Source: Catellatospora sp. IY07-71 (lineage in GTDB: Bacteria; Actinomycetota; Actinomycetes; Mycobacteriales; Micromonosporaceae). From it: a stretch of 64,000 nt of DNA. Made by a program: the position numbers and the translations under genes. Below the pieces are notes generated by a model. The model worked only from the letters and a program-made list of their open reading frames with translations, had not been told where the DNA came from and ran no database searches. Below are positions 1 to 9,538 of this stretch, piece by piece. The DNA lies in assembly GCF_018326265.1 (NCBI RefSeq), contig NZ_AP023360.1:5241501-5305500 (forward strand), read 5' to 3'. Position 1 is the first letter of the stretch. Every line of letters begins with the position of its first letter.

Positions 1-1691
1 GCGGCAACCGCTTCCTGGCCAAGACCACCCTCAACGGCTACTACGGCAAGAGCCTGACCTCGGGCAGTGTCGTGGACAAGTACGCCGGTGGCAGCTACAT
101 CACCATCACGTGCCAGGCCTACGGCGAGTTCAACTACGGCGGCTCGGCGGTGTGGGACAAGACCAGCGACGGGCTGTGGGTCGCGGACTTCTACGTCTCG
201 ACCGGCTCGGTGGACATCATCCTGCCGCGCTGCGACAGCGACCCCAAGCCCACCGGCGGACCGGGCAACCCGACCGTCCCGGCGACGCCCAACCCGGGCA
301 GCGTGGCCTCGGCCAACATCCGCTCGGCGATCGTCAACGCCGCCTACAGCCAGCTCGGCACCGACGAGTGGGGCGACAACTGCAACCCGTACGGCTACCA
401 CGGCACCGTCAAGTGCGGCGACCCGTGGTGCTCGATGTTCGCGTCGTGGACCTGGCAGCAGGCGGGCATCGACGTGTACTTCCCGTACTCGGGCAGCTTC
501 GAGACGTGGGGCCGCAACAAGGGCCTGCTGCGCTCCAAGACCAACATCCGTCCCGGCGACGTCGTGCTGTACGGCTACGACTACTACTCCAGCAAGCACA
601 TCGGCGTCGTCGTCGACGTGCTGCCCGACGGCCGCATCACCACCATCGAGGGCAACTACGGCAACACGGTCAAGAAGGTCGGCCCGTTCAACCCGTCCAG
701 CCCCGGCGGCGTGCACACCTACGACAACATCTACGCCGTCGTCGCGCCGGTCGCCGACCCGACCACGGACAAGAAGTGGGGCACCAACCTGGTCTCCGAC
801 CAGGACGCCGAGAACGACGGCCTCGACACCGACGAGGAGATCTGCGCCGTGTCGTCGTACCCGGGCGTGGTCTACACCGGCTGCCTGGAGTACTCCGGCA
901 GCACCGTCAAGCCGCACCTGTACACCCAGCCGCTGAGCACCTCGGCGGTCATCCGCGGCAAACTGACGATGATCGACGCGACGGGCGCGCTGACGTTGCA
1001 GACCTGCCAGGCCGCCTACTACGGCAACGACAGATCATGCGACGGGCCCGGGTTCGTCTCGACCAGCGGCCGGGTCGCGACGCTGCGCACCGACATCGAG
1101 ATCAACGGCGGCTGGAAGCACACCCTGCGACTGGCCACCATGAACGTCGACGGCGAACAGCAGCAGACCGGGACCTGGTGCGGCCCCACCGCCCTGCAGG
1201 CCATCCTCAAGTCGCTGGGGAAGACGCCCCTGGGCAGCCAGGCCGACTACGCCGCCAAGCTCGGCACCGACTCGCTGGGCACCAACCCGTGGGACGTGCG
1301 CGACGTGCTCAACGCCGAGCTGGCCGGAAAGTCCGGGGTCGTGGACTACGTCTACCACGACTACGCCGCCGAGGGCGCGGGCAGCGACAAGTGGAAGCTG
1401 GTCATGAACAAGCTCGCCGGGTCGGTCGACCGTGGCCAGCCCGCCGCGATCGTCGTGCAGGCCAAAGACATCCCGTGGTGGAACAACGACGACACCTTCA
1501 CCATGCACTACCTGGTGGTGCAGGGCTACGCCGGCATCGACAACGGCAACGGCGTCTACAGCATCGACAAGTTCGTGCTGTGGGACCCGGCCCGTGACGA
1601 CCACTACCTGGCCACCGCCAGCCAGATGTACAGCATGACGAACATGGACGGCATCCCTGGCCAAGGCCACATGATCGTCGTCGCGGAGTGA
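1..1691 (+). CDS. Secreted CHAP plus C39-like papain-fold peptidase, 5' end outside window
   Basis: The reading frame is open from the first base (codons start at position 3), so the start and any signal peptide lie upstream. About 562 residues are visible. A linker rich in Pro, Gly and Thr (about 240-300) leads into a CHAP/NlpC-like domain (about 310-760). It has the cysteine context CGDPWCSMFASW and the histidine SKHIGVVVD, the usual Cys/His pair of cell-wall amidases or endopeptidases. An Asp-rich DQDAENDGLDTDEE stretch (about 795-840) resembles a calcium-binding loop. The C-terminal domain (about 1135-1690) has GTWCGPTALQAIL, a histidine in MHYLVV and LWDP, the Cys/His/Asp pattern of C39-like peptidases. 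The protein is probably extracellular and acts on peptidoglycan or peptide bonds; the substrate cannot be told from sequence. A strong terminator follows directly. Confidence 0.75.
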   Translation, partial: GNRFLAKTTLNGYYGKSLTSGSVVDKYAGGSYITITCQAYGEFNYGGSAVWDKTSDGLWVADFYVSTGSVDIILPRCDSDPKPTGGPGNPTVPATPNPGSVASANIRSAIVNAAYSQLGTDEWGDNCNPYGYHGTVKCGDPWCSMFASWTWQQAGIDVYFPYSGSFETWGRNKGLLRSKTNIRPGDVVLYGYDYYSSKHIGVVVDVLPDGRITTIEGNYGNTVKKVGPFNPSSPGGVHTYDNIYAVVAPVADPTTDKKWGTNLVSDQDAENDGLDTDEEICAVSSYPGVVYTGCLEYSGSTVKPHLYTQPLSTSAVIRGKLTMIDATGALTLQTCQAAYYGNDRSCDGPGFVSTSGRVATLRTDIEINGGWKHTLRLATMNVDGEQQQTGTWCGPTALQAILKSLGKTPLGSQADYAAKLGTDSLGTNPWDVRDVLNAELAGKSGVVDYVYHDYAAEGAGSDKWKLVMNKLAGSVDRGQPAAIVVQAKDIPWWNNDDTFTMHYLVVQGYAGIDNGNGVYSIDKFVLWDPARDDHYLATASQMYSMTNMDGIPGQGHMIVVAE

Positions 1692-1733
1692 GTGGTGGGA
1701 GGCCCTGCACACGGGGGCAGGGCCTCCCACCAC
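1692..1733 (+). terminator. Intrinsic terminator after the CHAP/C39 gene
   Basis: A perfect 17-bp inverted repeat, GTGGTGGGAGGCCCTGC (1692-1708) and its complement (1717-1733), with an 8-nt loop, begins one base after the stop codon. There is no T tract, as is common in high-GC actinobacteria. Confidence 0.85.
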
Positions 1734-1864
1734 AGCACAACGTCTTGCCCCGCATCGCTGCCGAGGCGCCCGCCAACGTGTATTCCTCGGTCTCGGGCGC
1801 TAGCATCGGGCTGAATCCGGTCACCGGAATCCTCACGCCATGCCATGGCCCGGAGGGCGAGCCA

Positions 1865-2290
1865 ATGACAGTCCGGCCGCGAGCTGCGTATACGAAGTGG
1901 GCACCGTCCCACGCCAGATGGGCCCACGGTGCCGCAGTGATGGCCGTTGCCACATTGCTGGCCGGGCTCGTCACCGACGACACCACCGCGCAACTGGTGG
2001 TTGTCGCAGTGGCACTCGCCGGATTCGCCGCCGTCGTCGCAGACACCCGCACCAGCGTGTACACGACGGTGATCGGATTCGTGCTGTTCGAGTCGCTGCT
2101 CGCCGACCGACACGGGTTTCCGATGCTGGACGGCACCGCCACCGGCTGGCACGTTTCCGTTCTGCTCGCGGCCCTGGGGCTGGGCCTGGGGCAGCGCTGG
2201 CTGCGCCACGTCCGCGACGACGCAGCCCTCGACCGCGAGATCGAGGACCTCATGCGCCGCCCCGGACCGCCGGCCGATCCCAGCGCATGA
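1865..2290 (+). CDS. Small membrane protein of unknown function
   Basis: This is a 141-residue protein from the ATG at 1865, which is preceded by GGAGGGCGAG at a normal distance. The frame is open further upstream, but that part overlaps the terminator and looks non-coding. Three or four hydrophobic segments can be seen (about residues 22-38, 40-56, 63-80 and 95-112). They are followed by a charged tail with RDDAALDREIEDLM. The arrangement recalls the short helical bundle (DUF4118-like) of KdpD-type sensors, but no kinase or other known domain follows, so this is only a resemblance. It is convergent with nhaA. Confidence 0.55.
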   Translation: MTVRPRAAYTKWAPSHARWAHGAAVMAVATLLAGLVTDDTTAQLVVVAVALAGFAAVVADTRTSVYTTVIGFVLFESLLADRHGFPMLDGTATGWHVSVLLAALGLGLGQRWLRHVRDDAALDREIEDLMRRPGPPADPSA

Positions 2291-2350
2291 CGTACCTGCC
2301 GAGCCACGGCCTGCGGGGCGACAGCGCACGCCGAGGACTGCCGGCCGGAT

Positions 2351-3664
2351 CTAACTGATGTGGTCGTCGCGCAGCACGTAGACGTCGGGGATGCCGTCGT
2401 GGTCCGTGTCAACCGCCTCGATCTCAGCTATGCGGCGGTAGGCGCGATCGCGTATCCGCAGCACGATCGCTGCCAGCATCGCCGCGCAGACCGAGCCGGC
2501 CAGCACGGCGATGGTGGCATGGGCTGCGGTCTCAGTGCCCGGGCCGAAGGACAGCTCGCCGATGAGCAGCGACACGGTGAAGCCGATTCCCGCGAGCATC
2601 GCCAGGCCGAGCACATCAGCCCAGGCCAGGCCCTCATCGAGCTTCGCGGCGGTGAACCTGGCCACCAGCGCCGTGGCCAGCAGCACACCGATCGTCTTGC
2701 CGAGCACGAGCCCGACGGTGATCCCGACCGAGACTCCAGACGTCAGGGCGTCGGTCAGGCCGCTGAGCCCGCCGATGGTGACCCCGGCGGTGAGCAACGC
2801 GAAGACCGGGACGGCGAAGCCCGCCGACAGCGGACGCAGGCGGTGCTCGAAGTGCCCGGCCAAGCCGGGGTCATCGTCGTCGGGCCGGCCGTTGCGCGGG
2901 CGCACCGGCACGGCGAAGGCCAGCAGCACCCCGGCGACGGTGGCGTGCACACCCGAGGCGTGTACGAGCGCCCAGGTCGCGAAGGCCAGCGGAACCAGCA
3001 GCCAGGCGGACCGGCATCGGCGCTGTACGAGTAACCCGAACAGCACCAGCGGCGCCAGCGCGGCCAGCAGCGGCACTACCAGTAGTTGCTGCGTGTACAC
3101 GACCGCGATGATGACTATGGCGATGAGGTCGTCGACAACGGCGAGGGTGAGCAGGAACGTGCGCAGCGCCGACGGGAGGTTGCGGCCGACGACGGCCAGT
3201 ACGGCCAGCGCGAACGCGATGTCGGTCGCGGTGGGGATCGCCCAGCCGCGCAAAGCGGCCGCGTCGCCGCGGTTGACCATCGTGTAGATCAGTGCGGGGA
3301 TCAGCACGCCGCCCGCGGCGGCGGCGATCGGCACCACCGCTCGGCTAGGTTCGCGCAGGTCGCCGGCGACGAACTCGCGTTTGAGCTCCAGACCGGCGAC
3401 GAAGAAGAAGATCGCCAGCAGGCCGTCGGCGGCCCAGACACCCAGCGGAAGGTGCAGGTGCAGCGCAGCCGGACCGACCTCGTAGCCGCGCACCGCCTCG
3501 TAAGACGCCGACCATGGCGAATTCGCCCAGATCAGCGCAACGACCGCTGCGGCCAGAAGCAGGGCGCCGCCGACGGTCTCCAACCGCAGGATGTCTGCCA
3601 GGCGACGGCGCTCGGACCAGGAGCCCCGTCCGAAGATCACTGCCTTGCGGGTCGACGGTTTCAT
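2351..3664 (-). CDS. nhaA: Na+/H+ antiporter NhaA
   Basis: NhaA exports Na+ (or Li+) in exchange for H+ across the cytoplasmic membrane. The 437-residue protein has about twelve hydrophobic segments and the essential aspartate pair in [11 protein letters not shown] (residues 178-179). I start it at 3664 because GGAAGGAA lies 7 bases upstream; the frame itself opens 7 codons earlier. The last ~20 residues are unusual for the family: an [14 protein letters not shown] tail containing a DxDxDGxxD loop like those that bind calcium in thrombospondin type-3 or dockerin repeats. A copy of the 25-bp shared element lies 28 bp upstream of the start. Confidence 0.93.
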   Translation of the reverse strand: MKPSTRKAVIFGRGSWSERRRLADILRLETVGGALLLAAAVVALIWANSPWSASYEAVRGYEVGPAALHLHLPLGVWAADGLLAIFFFVAGLELKREFVAGDLREPSRAVVPIAAAAGGVLIPALIYTMVNRGDAAALRGWAIPTATDIAFALAVLAVVGRNLPSALRTFLLTLAVVDDLIAIVIIAVVYTQQLLVVPLLAALAPLVLFGLLVQRRCRSAWLLVPLAFATWALVHASGVHATVAGVLLAFAVPVRPRNGRPDDDDPGLAGHFEHRLRPLSAGFAVPVFALLTAGVTIGGLSGLTDALTSGVSVGITVGLVLGKTIGVLLATALVARFTAAKLDEGLAWADVLGLAMLAGIGFTVSLLIGELSFGPGTETAAHATIAVLAGSVCAAMLAAIVLRIRDRAYRRIAEIEAVDTDHDGIPDVYVLRDDHIS

Positions 3665-3692
3665 TCGATTCCTTCCGTTAATCACCGATGTC

Positions 3693-3717
3693 CGCCGACC
3701 AGGCTTCCCGGCACTCC
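3693..3717 (-). promoter_or_regulatory. Shared 25-bp element, copy 1 (nhaA)
   Basis: On the plus strand the core reads GCCGACCAGGCTTCCCGGC, flanked by C on the left and ACTCC on the right. It differs from the other copies by one central base. It lies 28 bp ahead of the nhaA start, in the same orientation to its gene as the other four copies. Confidence 0.6.
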
Positions 3718-3821
3718 ATCACCACCGTACCCGCAAGATCTCCGGCTACGACCGCAGATCCATGCCCCTGAACTGCGATAACCTGGCGACAGGCAGCTAG
3801 GCAGCCTGGAGGTGACTCCTC

Positions 3822-4262
3822 ATGCGTGCCCGTGAACTGGCCACCGAGTGCCCCACCGTCACCATGGGGACACCGGTGCTCGACGCCATCGCCTGTGTCG
3901 CTGACGACGGACTGCCAGGCATCGTCGTCGTCGACGATGCCGGACATCCGATGCGGGTCCTGCCCGGGGCACTGGTGCTCCGGCTGGCCGTGCCGCCCTA
4001 CTGCCTGGAAGACCCGATCCTGGCCCGCGTCGCCGACGACACTCCCGCTGCCATCGCCGACGCGCTCAGCGGCAGGAGCGTCGGGCAATGCCTAGGGCAG
4101 ACGTCACCTCGCCTGCTCGCCGTGACCTCGGACGCGACCGCACTGGAGATCGCGTCACTGATGGCGTCCACCGGCAGCGAACTCGTCGCGGTCGTCGACG
4201 ACGGCGTGCTCAAAGGCGCGGTGAGCATGCAAGCGGTGATACGCGACCTGGTGCCCGCCTGA
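3822..4262 (+). CDS. CBS-domain pair protein
   Basis: The 146-residue soluble protein starts at ATG 3822, with the strong ribosome site GGAGGTGA at 3808-3815. It holds two CBS half-domains: about residues 5-60, with LPGIVVVDDAGHPMRVLPG, and about 90-146, with TDxTALEIASLM and LVAVVDDGVLKGAVS. CBS pairs usually sense adenine nucleotides. It is a paralogue of the CBS genes at 5583-6026 and 33088-33528, which are each translationally coupled to a transporter gene. This copy stands alone, divergent from nhaA. Its likely role is to regulate ion transporters by sensing energy or ligand state; that is inference from context. Confidence 0.8.
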   Translation: MRARELATECPTVTMGTPVLDAIACVADDGLPGIVVVDDAGHPMRVLPGALVLRLAVPPYCLEDPILARVADDTPAAIADALSGRSVGQCLGQTSPRLLAVTSDATALEIASLMASTGSELVAVVDDGVLKGAVSMQAVIRDLVPA

Positions 4263-4299
4263 CACCGTGCCGCCGCGTGCGACGCCGGCCCGCCCGTGG

Positions 4300-5586
4300 T
4301 CAGAAGAAGCGCAGCCACAGGTACGGCACGCAGATCGCGACGGTGATCACGGTGACGATCAGGCCGTACTTGGTGAACTCCCAGAAGGTGATCTTCTTGC
4401 CGGCCCGTTCGGCGATGCCGAGCACGACGACGTTGGCCGACGCGCCGATCGCGGTGGCGTTACCGCCCAGATCCGCGCCCAGCGCCAGCGCCCACCACAG
4501 CACGTTGCCCTGCGGCGTCCCGTCAGCACTGACCAGGTCTGCCACGATCGGGCTCATCGTCGCGACGTACGGGATGTTGTCGACGATCGCCGACAGCACC
4601 GCCGACGCACCGACCAGCAGCACGGTCGCTGCCCACAGCTTGCCCTCCACCGCCTGCGTCGCCGCCTGCGACAGCTGACCGATGACACCGGTGTGCACGA
4701 GCGCGCCGACCATGATGAACAGCCCGGCAAAGAAGATCAGTGTGTGCCACTCGACGTCCTTGGCGACCTCGTCCGGATCGAGCCGGGAAGCAGCCAGCAG
4801 CATCAGCCCGCCGACCATCGCCACGACCGACGGCTCCAGATGCAGCACCGAGTGCAGCATGAACGCACCCAGCACCGCAGCGAGGAAGATCAGGCTCACC
4901 ACCAGCAGCCGCGGGTCACGGATCGCTTCGCGCTCACGCATCGCCATCACGGCGGCGACCTTGGCGCTGTCGTGGCGGAACGCGTCACGGAAAAGCCACC
5001 GGCACAGCCCAAGGAACACCACCAGCAGCACCAGCACGATCGGGCCCATGACGTTCAAGAAGTCGTTGAACGTCAGCCCGGACCGGCTCGCGATGATGAT
5101 GTTCGGCGGGTCACCGATCAGCGTCGCCGCGCCGCCGATGTTGGACGCCATCACCTCGGCGATCAGGAACGGCGCCGCGGGCAGCCCTAGCTTGTCACAC
5201 ACGAACAGCGTCACCGGCGCGACCAGCAGCACCGTGGTCACATTGTCCAGGCCCGCCGACGCGACCGCGGTGATCACCACGAGAATGACCATCACGGGGT
5301 ACGGTCGGCCGCGTGCGCGTTTGACGGCCCAGATCGCCAGGTATTCGAACAGGCCGGTGCGGCGCAGCACCGACACGATCAGCATCATGCCGATCAGCAG
5401 GAAGATGACGTTCCAGTCGATGCCCGACTCTTCGGAGAAGAACGCGTGCTCGGCGTCGGTCGCGCCGATCAGCAGCATCAGCACCGCGCCACCGAGCGCG
5501 ACCGCGACGCGGTGGATCCACTCGGTGGCGATGAACACGTATGCGACGGCGAACACCGCCACCGCCAGCCACGCCTGCAGGCTCAT
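4300..5586 (-). CDS. NhaD/ArsB-type ion transporter (SLC13-like superfamily), copy 1
   Basis: The 428-residue membrane protein has about eleven hydrophobic segments. It carries the family signature GGAATLIGDPPNIIIASRSG near residue 160 and SANVVVLGIAERAG near the C-terminus, as in NhaD Na+/H+ antiporters and ArsB arsenite permeases. No arsenic genes lie nearby, so Na+/H+ exchange fits the setting better, but the substrate is not proven. The ATG overlaps the stop of the upstream CBS gene (ATGA), so the two proteins are translationally coupled and probably work together. The pair is duplicated at 31805-33528. Confidence 0.82.
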   Translation of the reverse strand: MSLQAWLAVAVFAVAYVFIATEWIHRVAVALGGAVLMLLIGATDAEHAFFSEESGIDWNVIFLLIGMMLIVSVLRRTGLFEYLAIWAVKRARGRPYPVMVILVVITAVASAGLDNVTTVLLVAPVTLFVCDKLGLPAAPFLIAEVMASNIGGAATLIGDPPNIIIASRSGLTFNDFLNVMGPIVLVLLVVFLGLCRWLFRDAFRHDSAKVAAVMAMREREAIRDPRLLVVSLIFLAAVLGAFMLHSVLHLEPSVVAMVGGLMLLAASRLDPDEVAKDVEWHTLIFFAGLFIMVGALVHTGVIGQLSQAATQAVEGKLWAATVLLVGASAVLSAIVDNIPYVATMSPIVADLVSADGTPQGNVLWWALALGADLGGNATAIGASANVVVLGIAERAGKKITFWEFTKYGLIVTVITVAICVPYLWLRFF

Positions 5587-6026
5587 GCCGGCATCACCCG
5601 GTCGAGCAGGCCGTGCAGGGTCACCGCGCCCAGCAGCCGGCCGTCACCGACAACGGCGACCAGCGGGCTGCGGGTGCGGGCCATCAGCGCGGCGATCTCC
5701 AGGGCCGTGGCGTCGGAGGCCACCACGGGCAGCTCCGACGGCTGCGGCGGCAGCAGCTCCAGCACCGTGCGCTCGCCGAGCTCGCGGATGAACACGTCGG
5801 CGGCGGCCTCGTCGACCAGCCGGGCCAGCAGCGGATCGTCCTGGCAGTACGACGGCACGGCCAGCCGCAGCACCTGGGTGCCCGGCAGCACCGCGAACGG
5901 CTCACCAGTTCCATTGACGACGATCAGACCGGGCAGGTCGGCGTCAGCAAGGGTCCTGGCGGCGTCGATGGCTGGGGTGTCCAGGGTCACGCTCGGCCAG
6001 GGCACGAGAAGATCGGCAGCACGCAC
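5583..6026 (-). CDS. CBS-domain pair protein coupled to NhaD/ArsB-type transporter
   Basis: The 147-residue protein has two CBS half-domains (DLPGLIVVNGTGEPFAVLPG; ATALEIAALM with LVAVVGDGRLLGAVT). It starts at a GTG (6026) without a clear ribosome site. It overlaps the transporter start by four bases. By eye it is nearly the same protein as the one at 33088-33528, including the stretch RLAVPSYCQDDPLLARL. It probably senses nucleotides and gates or stabilises the transporter; that is inference from the coupling. The shared 25-bp element lies 33 bp upstream. Confidence 0.82.
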   Translation of the reverse strand: MRAADLLVPWPSVTLDTPAIDAARTLADADLPGLIVVNGTGEPFAVLPGTQVLRLAVPSYCQDDPLLARLVDEAAADVFIRELGERTVLELLPPQPSELPVVASDATALEIAALMARTRSPLVAVVGDGRLLGAVTLHGLLDRVMPA

Positions 6027-6059
6027 GGGAGGGGTCCGTTTCTGTGGTCGACGATGTGA

Positions 6060-6084
6060 TGCCGACCAGACTTCCCGGCGCTCC
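6060..6084 (-). promoter_or_regulatory. Shared 25-bp element, copy 2 (CBS/NhaD pair)
   Basis: The core GCCGACCAGACTTCCCGGC is at 6061-6079, followed by GCTCC. It is 33 bp ahead of the GTG start of the CBS gene and in the same orientation as the other copies. Confidence 0.6.
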
Positions 6085-6157
6085 TGGCCCCGACCCTATC
6101 GGACGGGGTGCGGCGAGATCAAACTCCGCACAGGGAAGGGGTTGCGGACTGCGGCCT

Positions 6158-6583
6158 ATGGTGGCCCGCCGCTACGCTGCCCCGATGTTGTCCCGCAGAT
6201 CGGCGTCATGGATGCTCGGCGTCAGCTGTGCCGTGGCGGCGTACGCATCGATCGAATTTGGCGTGGAACTGCTCGGCAGGGCCTCGCCCCAGCTGTCCTG
6301 GTTCGTGGCTTCGCTGTTGTGGGCCGGGAGCTGGCTGGCGGTGACGGGCGGCCGCGAGCGGTGGATGGGCCGCCACATCGTGCGTCAGATGCTGGCCGGC
6401 GTCCCGGTGTGGGGCCGGGTGCTGTGGATCGTCGCTGTTCTCGGCGGGTTGGCAGCGCTGACGTTGAACGGTGACGGTTTCACCACGCCGGAGTTCTCCA
6501 GTCTGTACGGGCTGACGTTGGCGCTCAGTTCGGTGCTCGTCGCCTGGACGTGCCTGCGGCAGATCCCGCCTGCCTCGCATTGA
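6158..6583 (+). CDS. Hypothetical membrane protein
   Basis: A protein of about 141 residues with three or four hydrophobic segments (SASWMLGVSCAVAAYASI; FVASLLWAGSWLAV; GRVLWIVAVLGGLAAL; YGLTLALSSVLVAWT). I recognise no family. The start is uncertain: ATG 6158 or ATG 6185, neither with a convincing ribosome site. The frame extends further 5' across the shared element, which is unlikely to be coding. It is convergent with the PucR-type regulator gene. Confidence 0.5.
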   Translation: MVARRYAAPMLSRRSASWMLGVSCAVAAYASIEFGVELLGRASPQLSWFVASLLWAGSWLAVTGGRERWMGRHIVRQMLAGVPVWGRVLWIVAVLGGLAALTLNGDGFTTPEFSSLYGLTLALSSVLVAWTCLRQIPPASH

Positions 6584-6611
6584 ACGCGGCGTGCGGCGAG
6601 GCGTACGCCGG

Positions 6612-7667
6612 TCAGCCGTCAGACTGCGCGGGCCATCCCAGGAGCCGGGCGCCGAGCACCGCTGTGTGCAGGGTGAACCGCTGCGTGGGCTCGCTGGGGT
6701 GGTAGCCGGTGAGGGCGTGGATGCGGTCGAGCCGGTAGGTGACGGCGCGGACGCTGACGTGCAGGACCCGGGCGGTGGCGGTGTGGTTGCCCTCGTTGTC
6801 GAACAGCGCGGCCAGGGTGGCCAAGTAGGGTTCGGCGCCGCCGCGGGCAGCGGTCAGCGGCCCGAGGACGGTGGTGACCAGATCGGTGATCGCGTCGCGG
6901 TCGCGGAGCAGCACCGGGAAGACCAGCAGGTCCGCCGCGTGCAGGACCGGACTGTGGAAACCCAGGCGCCCGGCCAGGTGCAGCGCATTGCGTGCTTCCT
7001 CCAGCGAGGTCGCCAGTCCGGCCAGCCCAGGATGGGTACGGCCGACCGCGACCTGCCATGATCCGTTCAGGCGGGTCTGCAGGTGGCGGGCGAGTTCGGC
7101 CGGTACGCCGCGCAGCCCGCCCGCGCATACGCAGACCAGCTCGCCGTCCCGGGCGCTGACCAGAATGTTCGCGGTCCCGAACCGCGCCGCCAAGGCCTCG
7201 TCGACCGCTTGGACGATGGCTGGTGCCGGCTGCGGGACGCTGGCGACGATAACGGTGTGCTGCCCGGACAGGCGGATGCCGTAGCGCTGGGCGCGGGCGG
7301 CGAGCCGGCCCGGGTCGGCATGTGGGGCGAGCAGGTCGTCGACGAACGTGGCGCGCTCGCGGTCGCGTTCGGTGGCCTCGTCGTGGGCGCTGCGGTGGTA
7401 GCCGTCGAGCACCGCGGCGGTGATCCGCCGGAGGTTCGTCAGCAGTTCCGTGCCTTGGTCGGCGGCACCGGCAGGCGCTGTGGCGGTCCACCGGTCGACT
7501 GCGGCGTGCAGGAGTGCGTCGACGGTCTCGGCGATGGTCAGCGACCGCGCAGCGGACACGCCCAGAGCAGCTGCTTGCTCCGACAAATGCTCGCGCGGGT
7601 GGTGGCTGGTGTGGTCGAGGAGCGCTTCGCAGGCTTGGGAAAGCCAGACGGGGAATGAGTCTGTCAT
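6612..7667 (-). CDS. PucR/CdaR-family transcriptional regulator
   Basis: The 351-residue regulator starts at ATG 7667; the open frame further upstream overlaps the ABC permease gene and is not coding. The N-terminal half is helical. The middle (about 150-270) resembles the GGDEF-like domain of CdaR regulators. The C-terminus has the PucR helix-turn-helix: LFDNEGNHTATARVLHVSVRAVTYRLDRI, split here around the usual N-x-TATARxLHVHxNTVxYRL pattern. It lies just downstream of, and in the same direction as, an ABC exporter operon, separated by a terminator. It may regulate that exporter; the effector is unknown. Confidence 0.82.
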   Translation of the reverse strand: MTDSFPVWLSQACEALLDHTSHHPREHLSEQAAALGVSAARSLTIAETVDALLHAAVDRWTATAPAGAADQGTELLTNLRRITAAVLDGYHRSAHDEATERDRERATFVDDLLAPHADPGRLAARAQRYGIRLSGQHTVIVASVPQPAPAIVQAVDEALAARFGTANILVSARDGELVCVCAGGLRGVPAELARHLQTRLNGSWQVAVGRTHPGLAGLATSLEEARNALHLAGRLGFHSPVLHAADLLVFPVLLRDRDAITDLVTTVLGPLTAARGGAEPYLATLAALFDNEGNHTATARVLHVSVRAVTYRLDRIHALTGYHPSEPTQRFTLHTAVLGARLLGWPAQSDG

Positions 7668-7696
7668 CGGTGTCCTGTCAGCCCGGCAGGGCGATG

Positions 7697-7728
7697 TGAG
7701 GTGGGCGGCTGGCAGGCCGCCCACCTCA
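7697..7728 (-). terminator. Terminator of the ABC exporter operon
   Basis: A perfect 13-bp inverted repeat, TGAGGTGGGCGGC (7697-7709) and its complement (7716-7728), with a 6-nt loop, lies 14 bp after the permease stop. Confidence 0.75.
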
Positions 7729-7741
7729 GGGATGCGGGCGT

Positions 7742-8507
7742 TCAGACGCCGATGTCGCGGCGGTCGAACATGACGATCCCGGCGACCGCGGTCACAGCTC
7801 CGACCGCGGCCAGGATGAGCAGGTGGCCGGGGTGCCAGCCGGTGTGCAGCGGGTCGGTGCCGATGAAGTAGTGGAACGGCGACAGCCACTTCAGCCAGTC
7901 GCCGCCCTCGATGATCCCGGAGAGTCCCCGCAGGGCGTAGGTCGCGACCGCGAGTCCGCCGCCCACGGCCATGGCCAGTCCGCGCCGGCCGGTGGCCGCG
8001 CCGACGGCGAACGCGATACCCAGGAAGCACCAGGCCAGCCCCACCAGCCCCGCGGACGCCGAGGCGATGTTGCCGCCCGGCACGTCGATCCCGACGCCCG
8101 GCGCGATCGCCAGCACCAGGACACCGGGGATGGCGGCTAGGGCGGTGACGCTGATGAACGTCGCCAGCAGGCGCTGGGTCGCGAAGGCGCGCCGCGACAG
8201 CGGGTTGACCATGAGCAGTTCGATGCCGCCGTCCTCCTCCGGGCGTGGAATGGTGCGGACGGTCAGGATCAGCGCGGCCATGACCACCAGCAGCGGCCCG
8301 ACGAGGCTGTAGACGGTGGCCTGCAGGTATCCGGCGGGGGAGGTCATGTCCTGCACGGACAGAAAGTCCTTCATGCCTTCGGGCAGGGCGTCGTCCTTGA
8401 GCTCGGCGGCGCCTGCGAAGCTGGCGTAGAACGAGGTGTAGATCGTGGTGAAGGCGGCGATGCCGGCGGCCCAGCCGATGATGGCGCGGCGGTCGTCGCG
8501 CCAGGTC

Positions 8508-8527
<20 letters not shown>
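7742..8527 (-). CDS. ABC-2 type exporter permease
   Basis: The 261-residue membrane protein starts at ATG 8527, with AAGGAG 8 bases upstream. It has six hydrophobic segments and a large loop after the first (about residues 35-75), typical of ABC-2 permeases. EEDGGIELLMVNPLSRR, after the second segment, is the conserved coupling region of this group. It overlaps the ATPase gene by 20 bp, so the two form one exporter. The cargo is unknown; relatives move drugs or peptides. Confidence 0.82.
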
Positions 8528-9443
<916 letters not shown>

Positions 9444-9493
9444 CTGCTTGCTCCACGGGTGGGTTCCAGGTCGAGACTCGGCCGTCTTCGCCA

Positions 9494-9526
9494 CGGCCAC
9501 GCTGCCGGAGTTCGGCAACGTGGCCG
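9494..9526 (-). terminator. Terminator after the cation antiporter gene
   Basis: A 14-bp inverted repeat with one mismatch (CGGCCACGCTGCCG at 9494-9507 against 9513-9526) and a 5-nt loop lies 12 bp after the stop of the antiporter gene. Confidence 0.65.
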
Positions 9527-9538
9527 CGTCGCTGCTGG

